Part shown: positions 35,040-46,776 of the stretch, piece by piece | Numbering within the stretch: position 1 is the stretch's first letter | Layout of the letters: each line of letters begins with the position of its first letter | Assembly: GCA_022818135.1 (NCBI GenBank) | Contig: JAFMSR010000017.1 | Location: 15,926,909-15,990,908, forward strand | From: Saxidomus purpurata | Lineage: Eukaryota > Mollusca > Bivalvia > Venerida > Veneridae | Direction: 5' to 3' | Length of the DNA: 64,000 nt | Made by a program: the position numbers and the translations under genes | The notes under the pieces: model-generated | The model's database searches: none | What the model saw: only the letters and a program-made list of their open reading frames with translations | What the model was told of the DNA's origin: nothing

Positions 35040-35830
35040 ACAGAAACTAAACACAATCGATCCAGTAGGTTTACTTTTTATATTTTTGATACCACAAATT
35101 CTAGTATTCTATTGAAAGTATGTGATAAATATATCATTTCAAAATTACTGTATATGATAAAAAGAGATGTAGAAACTGTTTGTAACCGGCATGTCAAAAC
35201 TATTTTAATAGAGAAGGCATTTAAATTTTACAAAGTAGACATATGATTTACTGAACTTGTAATTAAGCTTCTAGATTATATTTAAAGGCTGTAGCTAGAA
35301 TAGATAGCAATTTCCGACACTTTTCTTTTCTGAGAAAAAAATAAAATAGCTTTCCTATCTTTCTACCCCTTGCTCAGTAGCTGAGATACAAACAAATCAG
35401 AGCAAACTGTTCAGACACATGCTAAATGTGCGCCTTCCTACAAGGTATAGTGTAATAGTTGTATTACAAAGGCAAAACTTCACATGCCGAATGTTTCAGA
35501 GCTATAGCTTACTCCTTACCCTGCTTGCGACCAGTACATATCATGATCAGATGGCACATCTGTGTAGTCTGATCATGTTCTGCACTGCTCATAACTTCAC
35601 AGAGCATTCTTTAATGGTACTGACCATAGTAAAGACGATCAAGTCCATTTTAGAAATTTACGGTGTAAAGGCTAAATTTGTTTTCTTAAATTATGCAAAC
35701 CATAGAATATTTCAGAGGACACATTGAAGAAGATCCCCTCCTTAGATTCAATCAGCACATTTCGTAAATGGATATCCCTCGCCATGGTTATATGTTCGGC
35801 GCCAAATGTTACAAGCTGAGAAAAAGTATG
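35040..35830. other. no gene; interspersed repeat fragment with CATGATCAGA palindrome
   Basis: TCATGATCAGATGGCACATC ... TCTGATCATG (35539-35571) is an inverted pair inside a 102-residue ORF that has no recognisable domain. It reads as a mobile repeat and not as a gene. Confidence 0.4.
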
Positions 35831-35837
35831 CAGCCGG

Positions 35838-35910
35838 TCAGGACTGGGACTCGAACCTGGACCTTTCGCTTAATGATCAATGCTATTCCGACTGAACTAT
35901 CCAACCGCTT
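35838..35910 (-). mobile_element. tRNA-like SINE head or tRNA pseudogene
   Basis: Minus strand: box A TGGATAGTTCAGTCGG (35903-35888) and box B GGTTCGAGTCC (35857-35847) at tRNA spacing. The acceptor stem pairs only partly and no sound anticodon stem forms, which favours a SINE or pseudogene over a working tRNA. Confidence 0.6.
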
Positions 35911-35914
35911 ATGC

Positions 35915-38015
35915 ATTTTCTCCCTTTAACACGATTAAGTCCTTTACCGTGACACAAACATGCATATTTGAATAAAAGCCGACACAATTCTCGATGTAAA
36001 CGATACTGCTAAGCGTTTTCAAAATCAAAGGGCCGTAACTTAATTATCTGATCGCAACACCTTGACGATATGCATTAAAAGTACCAAACACTTCAGTAAA
36101 GTTTCATAGATTACCGACAGGTGGTTGCTTAAAGTTTGCTATATACATTACTGAATAAAAACCTTTGCGCATCATGCCGACGATATTCGAAAAATACGCT
36201 CAGTACCGATCACTACTTGACGTACGCACGGACAGGCATACAGCGCGACTCAAGGATACTCCCTGTTTAACTTCGTTACGCGGATATAAAAACTAAAATA
36301 CATGCATATAATTTATGTTCATGTAAATACCGTACAACGTGTTAGCTAAACTTCCACAATCCATATAAAGAACAACACAGCTCTGTTAACTAGGGATGCG
36401 AATTTTTTATTAACGGAGTGGTAAGGAAAGTTGTTCGACGTTATGTTTTAACCGATAATTGTACAGTAAAACTGTAATATTTTTCGGAAAAAAACGAAAC
36501 GCAAATGTAAGGAACGCTTGAAAAGCAATCGATGGCGAGCTGGTGCCAAAACACGACAGCCTAATGTTAGTTTACATGCACCCTATTACATGTTTAATAT
36601 TGGTGTGAACTTAACGAAAGAAGCGTTGTGAAAAGGAGACATCGTCTGCAAACGTCCATTTCAAATATGAAATACAACACTATACTGCAAGTAACTATTG
36701 CACATTATTTTTAAAAAATGCAAAAGTTTAAAAGAAAATTGACTTGGTACAACAGAGCGTGTTTATATATATATATAACGTTTACATGTAGATCGAAGCC
36801 ACTACTTTCGAATTTGACTGTACTGTCAATTTGACTGTAAGATGCTTCGTACATGTACCCCTGTGGTTTTGTGCAAATCATACTTGTTTAGATTTTGAAT
36901 TTCGTGCTGATCAACCATAAAATATCACAAATTGTTGTTACTGTGTAGTGAACTAAGCAAACCACATTTACACTGTATGATTAGGAATATATTTTACTTT
37001 CGAGTGATATACCAGATCATATAGCACAATTTCGAGTTCAGTTGAGTAGTAATTTATTCACGAAGTCCGCTTTATTACGAAGCATCTGAACGACAAATTC
37101 CTCATTTTCTTACCCAAAATCCATGGTTACAATCATGATCTGTTAAACTCATACAACAACAACAGCTTCTTTGGGGTAACATATTGAAGGTGGCATGTGC
37201 TGCAGTAGTTAATATGTGCGGTCTTTTCATTACGACCGTCTATACAGTCAAAATTAACGACAGCCAAACAAAAAATAACTGAATTAGCAATACAGTTAAT
37301 CTATGATGATTTAAGTTGTACTACAAATATTGGTACTTGTTGTTTGAGAAATCCCCAAATTTATTTCCTAAGTACGAATAACATTTACGTATTACGTTTA
37401 AATTAGAAAGGTCTAATATTGGCAGCCGAAAATCACGTCCTGGCCCGACTCGCATAAACAGCCCTCGCGCGAATGCCGATTATTTTATAATGACCTGACC
37501 GTAAAGATAATCTGTACAGATTTGTTATTATAAATAGTAGCATAGTTATTATAAACAGATGATGTTTCAAACTTTTTTCAAAGCTTTCCAACCTATTCTA
37601 TAGAGAGTAATGTCGGAGATCCCTCTTTTTAACAAGTTGATTGTGCACATCGTTACACACTGTCGTGTTTTATTCTGAATTGCAAGACTTTATTAAAATA
37701 TTACTTCATTTGCAAACGAAAAACATGTTACAACAACTAAAGATTTTGTAAGAAGTGGAAACACAAGATCAAGACAATCACAGTCAGTAAAATGAAAAAC
37801 GTATACCTTTTTAAAATGTTTTCTATGCTAACGTACTTATCAACACTTCATACATACTTGATACACGGCCTTAGTTGCGTTTTAGCTGAACAAGATCCAT
37901 GGTCATCCCCACGCCGAGTGCTCTTTCTATGACCAAGACATCTGAGGTGAGAGGAATGGATATGGTATAGGTTCTTTGATAATTATTGTATGCTTTGCAC
38001 AAACGTTTTATGCGA
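35915..38015. other. no gene seen
   Basis: 2.1 kb of AT-rich sequence with a short TA run at 36767. No ORF above noise and no strong inverted or tandem repeat. Confidence 0.5.
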
Positions 38016-38019
38016 AAAA

Positions 38020-38640
38020 TCAATAAATGGATATAACTCAAAACCAGGGTAAGTTTGGGTTATGGGTTTTGGACACTGCACAGCATCTTAATGTCCTCTA
38101 TGAATGTATGCAATCTGAATCAATTTAGTTCAGTACTTCAGGAGTTATGGCCCTGACAAGAAAAAGTAATAAAGGGAGATAACTCGTTAGGACAAGCTAG
38201 AGTTAAGGTCCTTGTACACTGCACTTTCTCTCAATTTATCTGTCTATGTGTAAAGTTTAAACAAATTCCTTTGAATACTTTCGGAGTTCCGGACAAAAGT
38301 GTAAATGAAACATCAATAAGGGGAGATAACTCATAAATAGAGTAAGGTACGGTTATGGTTCTTGGACATTGCACTGCGTCTTAATATCCACTGTTAGTGT
38401 ATGCAATTTGAATCAATTCGGTTCAGTTATTAAGGAGTTATGACCCGGGCAAGAACATTCAATTAAGGGAGATAATTCAAAGATAGAACAAGCTAGAGTT
38501 AAGATCCTAGTACACTGCACTTCCTCTCCATGTCCTCCGCCTGTGTGTTAAGTTTAAATAACTTTCCTTGAATACTTTCATAGTAATACTGCGGACAAAA
38601 TTGTGACGGACGGACGCACAGACGGAGCTCATTACCATAT
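38020..38640. repeat. tandem module array, about 150-bp period, 4 units
   Basis: Alternating units share ATAACTC...GTTATGGNTTTGGACA(C/T)TGCAC...GTCTTAATNTCC and GAACAAGCTAGAGTTAAG...GTACACTGCACTT. The array ends in GACGGACGGACGCACAGACG (38606-38625), the same kind of tetramer tail found at other module arrays in this window. Confidence 0.8.
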
Positions 38641-38644
38641 CCCG

Positions 38645-39330
38645 TCCGCCATAAATCTGTTTCACATTAGCATTCTACATTATGATGTATCAAGATGTAT
38701 AATTTTTTGTTTGTAAACTTTGTCTTACAGAACATGAAATCCCAAGGGACATTTCTGTTAATGTTGAAAGTTGTCAAATTATTTCTTGGAAAAGGTCATT
38801 AAAGACAGTGTTGATAACATACGACGGACGTTGAAGTACGAGGTGTTTGATTTGACCCTGTGGTGTATTATTGAGAACAATAAAAGTAAGTTCAAAATGT
38901 TAGTAGATTTGATTTGTAACGTCATCGCAGGATAATATTGCACTTACACTGACTAACTTTTTTCTGCAATAAATTAACATGTGTTTTCGAAAGAATTTAC
39001 TAGAACGTCACTTTGTTATATGATATAACATGTTTTAAGGAGAAGTGAAACTTTTACAATAATTTCATTTTCAGTAAATCCGTGTCCCGCAATACACCTG
39101 AAACGATCACAGTCCACAACTGATGCTTCAAGTTCTATATTAGGTATGCTGCCTTTTGACATAAAATCAGTGTATCGTTCATATTGTGAAGATGTATCGC
39201 CTTGAGCGGATATGTACATTATTTGTAAATGAAAGTTTATAGGTTATTGAACTTGTATTTCGCAAAGCCAGTTCAATAGCCTAATAATGAAAGAAATAGC
39301 ATTCTCTTACCAAACAACAATGCATAAATC
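38645..39330. other. no gene seen
   Basis: A 67-residue minus-strand frame at 39219-39016 has no supporting splice partner that I could pair. No other feature. Confidence 0.4.
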
Positions 39331-39892
39331 ATGAAATTTGTCGAAAAACTACTGTACTATTTTACCCCAAAGGGCAAGGCACGTTTAAATGTTTTTAACA
39401 AAGTATATATTGACAAGAGAACCAACTCCAAGGTCGGACAAAAAGTCGAGGTAACGATGAGTGCCCGCCGACTTGGTAAGTAAGTTTATATCATTCTAAA
39501 AAATATTAAGGCGAGTTGCTTTTAAATAATTTATGTAGTTTTGGATAGTGTGTACGGAAGCACAGAGGTGACATGTGGGATTTTTTATATAATCACGTGG
39601 CCACGCGATAATTAAAAAAAGGAAATAACTTTAGTTCTTGCGATCCGGGTTCGATTCCCGAAAATTTTTTACACGCTTTTTTATCATTCCCACGTTAATT
39701 GAGATATTGAAACATTTTAATTTTTATTATACTTTTACAGTCAGTAGCACGACAGCTGTGTTCCAGCACAGAAGCGCCAAGTACAGCAGGAGTCAAAACC
39801 CTACCGAGAGGCCGAATACAGTAAGTTACTGCGACCAGGTATCCCAGGACACTGCATGGAAACAAGCTGTAGGAAGCGAACGAAAATGTTAA
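39331..39892 (+). CDS. candidate two-exon gene for a 98-residue basic protein
   Basis: Exon 1 is 39331-39475 (ATG, 48 codons plus one base) with donor CTTG|GTAAGT. Exon 2 is 39741-39892 with acceptor ACTTTTACAG and stop TAA. Phase 1 fits at the junction. The protein is rich in Lys and Arg (begins MKFVEKLLYYF; TMSARRL near the junction) with two Cys near the C-terminus and no signal peptide that I would trust. I do not recognise it. The 265-base intron contains a tRNA box B fragment. Evidence is limited to matched open frames and consensus splice sites. Confidence 0.42.
39610..39670 (+). mobile_element. degenerate tRNA-like SINE fragment
   Basis: GGGTTCGATTCCC (39647-39659) is a perfect box B; the A box is not clear. 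It lies in the intron of the candidate small gene. Confidence 0.4.
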
Positions 39893-40369
39893 AACAAATG
39901 GCGATTTTTATAATCATATACAATCTATAGATAATACATGTACGTTACAAGTTATATACTTGTATATTCTAATACGAGTAAAAGTGATTGGCTTGCAGAA
40001 CAAGAATTTTATTCACTCAGCTTTAATGATATGACGCCCGTTATGTTTTGTAAAGTAATTTTAAATAACGTTACAAATCACATCACAACTTTATATGACG
40101 TTATTATCCAAGTCGATGCATAACGAACGTTATCAGCCGTTTCGTTTGATGAGGTTGAAATATATCATGTATCTAACAAATAAAAATGAGAAGACATTTC
40201 AATAGCAGTACATACGCATGAACCTACGACAATATGGAGAAAAGTAAATAGGTTTTCTTTATTTAGGACCGTTAAGCGTTTTAATAATTGTTTAAATAAT
40301 AAATATATCTTCTTTTTGTTTTTATTAGCGAATCTTATTTATGGTGCGTTACATTTGATATATAGAGGA

Positions 40370-40518
40370 TATTTGTTTTTGTTTTGAGTGGATATGGAAT
40401 ATATCTCACCGGATGTGATACAATTGTAATATTTTCACGAGCGCGAAGCGCGAGTTAAAATGTGAAAATTGTATCACTTTGAGTTGAGATATTCAATATT
40501 CACTCAAAACAAACAAAT
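40370..40518. mobile_element. MITE with about 50-bp inverted repeats
   Basis: TTGTTTTGAGTGGATATGGA...GTGATACAATTGTAATATTTTCAC is mirrored by GTGAAAATTGTATCAC...ATTCACTCAAAACAA. The centre contains GAGCGCGAAGCGCGAG, itself a palindrome. Confidence 0.85.
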
Positions 40519-40519
40519 T

Positions 40520-41500
40520 TTATTTTTATTTTATGCTTGTTATTAAAACAAAAGCAAAATTATGTATATGCACTACTTAAAAAAGTAGTTCCGGCAGACC
40601 TATATCACCCACACTGTGACTGGTATGAAATCTATATCATCACTCTATATTCCACTGATACAACACAGTCTTTTATTTATTAGCATAAAATAAACAGTTG
40701 TACTTGTGCAGTCTTAACTGTTGAGAAAGCAGAGTTTAAATATTTCATTCACTGTAGATCAAATATTTTACTTATCTTTACAGGGAAGACAATTGGGCAT
40801 ACTTGACGGAATTTGATGCTATACCTGTACTAATAGGTATTAATATTAAATATCAAGTAAATACTGCATGATTATTCTCGAAAGATATATGTCTGAGTGT
40901 GTCTCCATAGCTAACTGCACATTTATGCCTATTGAAATCTCAGTATGTAAAGGTTCTGTAAAACACATTGATACACAATTGTGTATTATTGGTATCGTTG
41001 GTCTTTCTTTACACACACATTGTATGCTAATACAGAAATGGTTTGTAATTTACAAAGAAAGAACAACAGCCCCACCGTTAGACATATGGTTTTACTGAAT
41101 TGCATATGTTCCAAAGTGTAAATGACAACGGAATGGTTAAAATTCCGTCAGAACGTCCGTCCGTAACACGTCTTCTCCGCCCAACATTTCCTAAACACAC
41201 TTTAAGGTTAAAGGCACGACTGACTGTCAAAATTCCGACCCTTGTAGTTCGCGTCCGCGTCTTATATCTTAATGGCTTGAAGTTCACTAAATTTGGTTTG
41301 AAAGTTGATCTCCTTGAAACGACGTACAGAACACATGCGACAACTGCACCGCCTTTAGATCAATGTCACAACTGAAGGTCCGAGGTTTGTGTCTTGCATT
41401 TCAAGTCTACATCAAAATTTCTTTTGTGCAGTAGGGGAAATACATGTACTTGTCTTTCAGACTGCCTTGTGTTATATTGAACAATAATTTGCACATGAAA
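40520..41500. other. no gene seen; tandem-module-like fragment
   Basis: 41130-41290 resembles the tandem-module class (ends in CCGTCCGTCC-type tetramers at about 41152-41163). No gene. Confidence 0.35.
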
Positions 41501-41672
41501 TACAGTAAAGTTTCTGTTTTGAGACCACCCTTCGGATCAGTAAAAATGGTCTTATTAATGAATCGGTCTTATTAGTGAGACATTTTGAGAGCATTTGGAT
41601 CCGAAATGTCTAGTCTTGAGATCGAGGGCGGTCTTAATATCGAGGGTGGCTTAATAGCGAAACTTTACTGTA
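41501..41672. mobile_element. 172-bp MITE, TA-flanked
   Basis: TACAGTAAAGTTTC (41501-41514) and GAAACTTTACTGTA (41659-41672) are perfect inverted ends; sub-terminal AGACCACCCTTCGG and GAGGGTGGCTTAAT also pair. TA at both edges fits Tc1/mariner-type targeting. Confidence 0.8.
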
Positions 41673-41775
41673 ATTATTAGCACTTCTATTTAAAAAACTT
41701 GTACCAACTCATACGTAAGGCCTACTTATATCTGTTTAACAAATATTTTAGATTAAAGACAGTAAAGTAAGTTTA

Positions 41776-43094
41776 TACACTTGGAGCCACTTCTAACCGG
41801 ACACTTATATAATTTGGTAGAACTGTATTATTTTTGTGCGGATTTCGTTCAAATTTAGAATATGATTAATTCAATACATCATACGTACTTCTGCGAAATT
41901 TAATTTTAATTAACTAACAAATACATATAAATCTTAACAAATACAAAACATCACTGTAAAATCCGAATTCACAAAATGACATAACATGAAATACCAACAA
42001 TGAGAAAAAGTCACCGATTCATAATGAAAGCCGTACATCCGAGTAAAGAAACGAAATATATACATAGAAAAAAGTTAAGCCCACCGCGGAAGTTATGTAG
42101 AAATCACCTTCACATAAACCAAGGACAAAATGCTGTAAATCATAACAGCAACCCTCGGCACGAACTACAAACAGTTTTGCCCTGCAATTGTAAGCAGAGT
42201 GTCTTTAATAAGATCCGAGGTTCATATGGAGGCAGAATAGTTAGGGTTAGGATGGTCGTCAAGACACAGTGAAGGTTTACTCTGCTACTAAGCGTTAGAA
42301 GAATGGATGTCATCTTAAGACTCAAAATTGCATTTTACTCTAATTTGCCACCTAAAATCTTCCTATGACCTCTGCAGCTCGATACTTAAATGTGTTTTTG
42401 ATTTCGGATAAAACGGCACCCGATGATTGTTCATTAATATCACCCGAAAATCCCAACATATTAATATAGTTTTGCCGTTTTCTGTTTGCCAGAGGGTTGT
42501 TGTTACGGGTTACATTCATTTTCCCTAGCTCAATTTGACGGTATTTTCATGATAAAGCTTCGTTAGATAAGTCAATCTTAAATTTTCAGGGGGTGCTTAA
42601 CTGTTTCTTTGTGTATACAATGTTAATTGTATTTTACAGATAAATTTCCATCTTTGTTACGATTTATAGTGAACAGGTTGATACTACATATGTTTGCAAA
42701 CGAAAATATTGCTAAATGAATACTATACATGTATATACGTGTCTGAGTGATTGGCCGCCAAGCAACACTGATGTCAATGCTCCTTGTTATATTTATTTGA
42801 AGTGACTGATTTTAAAATAAAAATTCTGTTTTTACGGTTTGAATTGCGTTATAGAACAATAAAATGAAAATGAAATCGATATTTTTCGCTCACCTACATT
42901 TCCTCGTGCAAAATGGTGAAATCGTACCTGTGACACGTGCAAAAGTAACCGATCGTCACAGTTGAAATATTTTATCATTTTTATACAGCTAATGTTGTCA
43001 AACAGCATAATATTTAATTTGAAATGAATATCTTGAACCGTATTCGAGAAAATCAAATTTGAATAGTGTCGGATTAGAAGTGGCTCTAAGTGTA
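41776..43094. mobile_element. 1.3-kb Tc1/mariner-like non-autonomous element
   Basis: TACACTTGGAGCCACTTCTA... (41776-41805) and ...TAGAAGTGGCTCTAAGTGTA (43065-43094) form a 30-bp inverted repeat with three or four mismatches, flanked by or starting with TA. No transposase frame is present; the 90-residue ORF at 42000 has no domain. Presumably mobilised in trans. Confidence 0.8.
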
Positions 43095-43099
43095 GATCT

Positions 43100-44180
43100 C
43101 ATTTACCTGGATATATTTTAGGTATGTTTTCATGGAAGTAATGAGGTCTAAGAGTTCGTATATATACAATACGCTTACAAACATTGGCCATTCCGTTCAT
43201 TTTCGCTAATAGAGATTGAATCATTATTCAATATGAATACCTTTATCCCATTTCTTCCTCTCTAACGAAGTACTGGTACCATGACGCAGGTTAAGGTATT
43301 GCTATAAAAAGTTGTATACATATATGGCGCAACTTATACAGTAAGTGTTGTGTTTCATAACTGCCTTGGTGAATAAAAACTGTCTCATAAAATTCCAGTA
43401 AATTATGGGTTTGATAAAATAATAATAATAATAATAATAATAATAATCTTGATTGTTATAGAAGGTTAGTCAGTGCATAAGAAAGGCCTTCTGAAATAAT
43501 AGTGATACTTTGTAGAATGGTTACAAAAACAAAACAATTGACAGCCGAGCTAAACTCTACATAACAAACGTATGTACATGAAAGGACATCTGACCTGTGC
43601 AAGTAATGATATAGAAAAATACTGCTATCAAAATAACTGTAGTCCTTTTGATGTGAAACGGTGTTGATTTATGCCTTTCGTTCGCATTTTGGTCGTTTAT
43701 TAAAAGGATTTCAAACTTTATGCAATGTCACTGAAGAGATAAGGCGTATTATATAACACCTGCATGCACTTCGATTAAAAAGGAATGTTTACAAATAACT
43801 TGTCATCTGACGACTGAGGAATGCGGTAGTATCTTTCTCTTCGTCTTCTCTGATAATGGTTGAACCGTCAAAATTGACCTTACGGCCATTCGTGGAGGTT
43901 AAAAAAAGAAAGATTGCTAAAATCGATATCAAAATATCGGTATCAGTACTTGGAGTGATAAAATAAGTATACACATAGACATAACATTACGACCTTTCGC
44001 TGTAAAACTGTCATTTTATAGTCAGTACAAAATTATTCAATATGTATCATTTACCGAGATATAAGATCAAATATATCCAGAAATACTAAAGATAGTATCT
44101 TAAAGCTTCCCTGTAAGGGTAGGGCGGAGCACGTCGTAAATAACGTAATTTTCCTGCGATGTATAAAGTGTTTTGTCATT
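43100..44180. other. no gene seen
   Basis: Contains an (AAT)n microsatellite at 43417-43447; otherwise featureless AT-rich sequence. Confidence 0.6.
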
Positions 44181-44233
44181 ATTTTGAAGCCCTCCCTTCA
44201 CATGGAATTCTGCGGAATTTGTGTTTGTGACAT

Positions 44234-44318
44234 TGACGTCAGTACATGTATAATAAATTGCTGCTTTTGTGACGTCAATACCGCTTCACAGGTACCAAAG
44301 CAGCTGTTGTATATAAAA
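44234..44318 (+). promoter_or_regulatory. candidate promoter: two CRE palindromes and a TATA box
   Basis: TGACGTCA occurs exactly at 44234-44241 and 44270-44277. TATATAAAA follows at 44310-44318. Spacing (CREs about 70 and 33 bases before the TATA box) is typical of cAMP-responsive promoters. CREB/ATF binding is inferred from the motif only. Confidence 0.35.
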
Positions 44319-44346
44319 ATACCTACTAAGCAACAATGCAAAGTTA

Positions 44347-44413
44347 ATGGCGTCATCAGACAGTACTGAAGAAGAGGAGACTAGTACTGGTTCTTCTCTG
44401 GAACTATGTTTAG
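44347..44413 (+). CDS. candidate first coding exon
   Basis: 29 bases after the TATA-like box an ATG opens 22 codons of acidic, Ser/Thr-rich sequence (MASSDSTEEEETSTGSS) ending at TTTAG|GTAAAA. I could not find a convincing second exon. Given TATA placement the transcript leader would be very short, so this is speculative. Confidence 0.22.
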
Positions 44414-44419
44414 GTAAAA

Positions 44420-45095
44420 CTGCCCGCCTGTTAAAATGACCAGAATACACTGTGGTACAGCCGCAATAGTAACGTGATGGCATGTCGTTACATAGTTGCA
44501 TTGTGACGAAAATTAATTAATTCAGTTGCCTGTTTGCATAAAAGGTGCATTTTCTTGATTGGCTCGGTCTTTTCCGGTATCGTATGAGAATTTAAAGTCT
44601 ATGAAATGTGTTATTTGTTCAAAAAATGTTATAAGTAAAAATATTTATAACGGAATTGTAGTTTATTTCATATACGATACCCTGTCACACTTGGAGTGGG
44701 TAGCAAAATCTTCTTTTTTTACCTCAGAAAATATTGCAAATTATCAAATAATGGAACAGATTAGTAGTTACAGCTTACCAAGAGTTCAATCAAATAAAGA
44801 AATCATACTACTTATGTTTTACAACAGACTGCTAAAGGCCTAGGTGACTACTTGTCAAAGTTATATGAATTCTATTATAACAAATATACAAGCAATTTAA
44901 ACTCTACTTAGTGAGGATGTAAGATCAGTGTTTTGATACAATCGGTTTAAAGCGCAAAAATAAAGAAATATTGTATTAGTAATTAACTAAATGAATGAAT
45001 AAACAAGGATTATCTTGAAAAACAGATGCTCGGCACAATTTTGAATATATGAACGCAAGTGGTAACTAGATTTTATAGAAAAAAAATAATTAAAA
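44420..45095. other. unassigned; 94-residue plus-strand ORF
   Basis: An open frame at 44559-44843 includes KCVICSKN but no recognisable domain. It overlaps a weak inverted repeat (GGTATCGTATGAG and CATATACGATACC). Treated as unproven. Confidence 0.25.
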
Positions 45096-45099
45096 AGAA

Positions 45100-45182
45100 A
45101 TTACACCTTGACAGGGAATCGAACCCATGGCCATTCACTTTCAGAGATGTAAAACTAAATGCTTTACCGACTGAGGTAAGCG
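45100..45182 (-). mobile_element. tRNA-like SINE head
   Basis: Minus strand: TACCTCAGTCGGTAAAG (box A, 45178-45162) and GGGTTCGATTCCC (box B, 45125-45113). The region between is too A/T-rich for a good anticodon arm, and an A/T-rich tail follows. Confidence 0.6.
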
Positions 45183-45419
45183 GTCAATTGCTAATAAACT
45201 CGCGTATTGTAATAAGTTGTATTATATATAATATAAAAAAGTTTTACTTATTATGCCGAGTCACACAAATAATAAAGATATCAGATCCTCTAAATTACAT
45301 CCGTAGATGATTGATAATGACCAAAGAGTATATCATTTAAATTGCAAAATTCAAAATAAAGCAAATACAGATCCCAACATGTATTACATACGCCTATTGC
45401 ATTTATCAAGTACTGCGTC

Positions 45420-45960
45420 ACGTGACACTTTAAACCGTGGTTTCAGCTAATTTGATTGTTTGTCTCTTAAACTATGTGTTCAACAGACTAAACTGCGGTT
45501 TACGGCTTTAAACCACGGTTTAAGACATTAATGTGCAAACGGCACTTAAAACTACGGTTTTAAGAGGTGTTGAATTATAGGCTTAAGAGTTAAATGAATT
45601 AATGTGCAATTGGCGCGTAAAACCCCATATTTAAGCCTTAAACCACGGTTTAAAGTCTAATATGTATAATCATTGCTTTCACGAGTCATGTGACACTTTA
45701 AACCATGGTTTCAGCTTATTCTATTGGTCGTCTCTTAAAATATGTGTTTAATAGACTTAAACGACGGTTTAAGACTTTAAACCACGGCTTAAGAATTACT
45801 GTGCAAACGGCACCTAAAACTATGGGTTTAAGAGGTGTTAAACTATGGGTTTAAGAGGTGTTAAACTAAACTATGGGTTTAAGAGGTGTTAAACTATGAG
45901 TTTAAGAGGTGGTAAACTATGGGTTTAACAGTTAAAGCTATAGTTTAAAGGATTAATATG
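45420..45960. repeat. duplicated array of TTTAAACC/GGTTTAA palindromes with a 23-28-bp minisatellite
   Basis: Two tandem copies of a block of about 265 bases begin GTCACGTGACACTTTAAACC (45418) and GTCATGTGACACTTTAAACC (45685). The palindrome TTTAAACCACGGTTTAA or a close variant occurs at about 45430, 45513, 45636, 45692 and 45776, with many half-sites. From 45820 the unit ACTATGGGTTTAAGAGGTGT repeats about five times. No coding potential. Confidence 0.85.
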
Positions 45961-45964
45961 CATT

Positions 45965-46404
45965 TCCCTTGCCATACTGAAATACGGACGGTAGTAACAT
46001 TTCTGAATCTTAGAATAAAGGATTCACTGGCTCTTTCCAGTATTGACAAAACTGAATGGCACAAGCTACATAGAGAGGGTCGAGAAACCATCGCAGTCGA
46101 TAAGCTTGTAGAACGAAAGTCAGTAGTTTCTAGTTTTTTTTACACGACGACACGAACGATGATTTAGTCATGTCATCTCAAAGTTAATTTCAAAAGCACT
46201 TATCGTTCACAAACTTGGATCAGGTTTCCTGGCAATAGCATCAAGAAAACTAAAAGACGTTGATTAGCTTTTGAATGCATACAAAACGTTTCAAACTATT
46301 TTCATTCTCTGATGAATAACTGGGAAATGCTTACTTCAGTTTGCAGATTTTGTCAAATTTTGTTGATTACTAAAAGAGATATGAGAGGTTTCCTGATAGT
46401 CTTT
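45965..46404. other. no gene seen
   Basis: A 69-residue ORF at 45958-46167 lacks any motif. Nothing else supportable. Confidence 0.4.
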
Positions 46405-46540
46405 TAACACCCCTCGTATATGAATTTCATATAGAAAAATATATGTAGTCATGTTACAATTCTATATTTATCACTAAAAATCGCCGGGATAGACGAATAA
46501 AAATACAAAGCATTTGCATATTTTTATATACGAGGTGTTA
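46405..46540. mobile_element. 136-bp MITE
   Basis: TAACACCCCTCGTATATGA at the left and TATATACGAGGTGTTA at the right are inverted ends bounded by TA. It lies just outside the duplicated block. Confidence 0.7.
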
Positions 46541-46776
46541 TCTTGAGGTTATTTTCAAATAGTTTGTACAATGTCACGTGAGTACCAAGATAAAATATAT
46601 CATACGTTCTGAATTTTAATTCGTACATGAAAATGACATAAGACATAAACATTCGATATCTTAAATTGACGAAACGGAGATTCGACTTTACATAGACAAC
46701 TTGTCATTTCAAAGCTTTGCTATTCCTTTAGGCAGAACTTAACTGTGTGTCTTTGAGTCATTATATTTCGATAAAC

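Noticed and set aside
35419..35727. 102-residue ORF
   Set aside because: Overlaps an interspersed repeat with a CATGATCAGA palindrome; no conserved motif.
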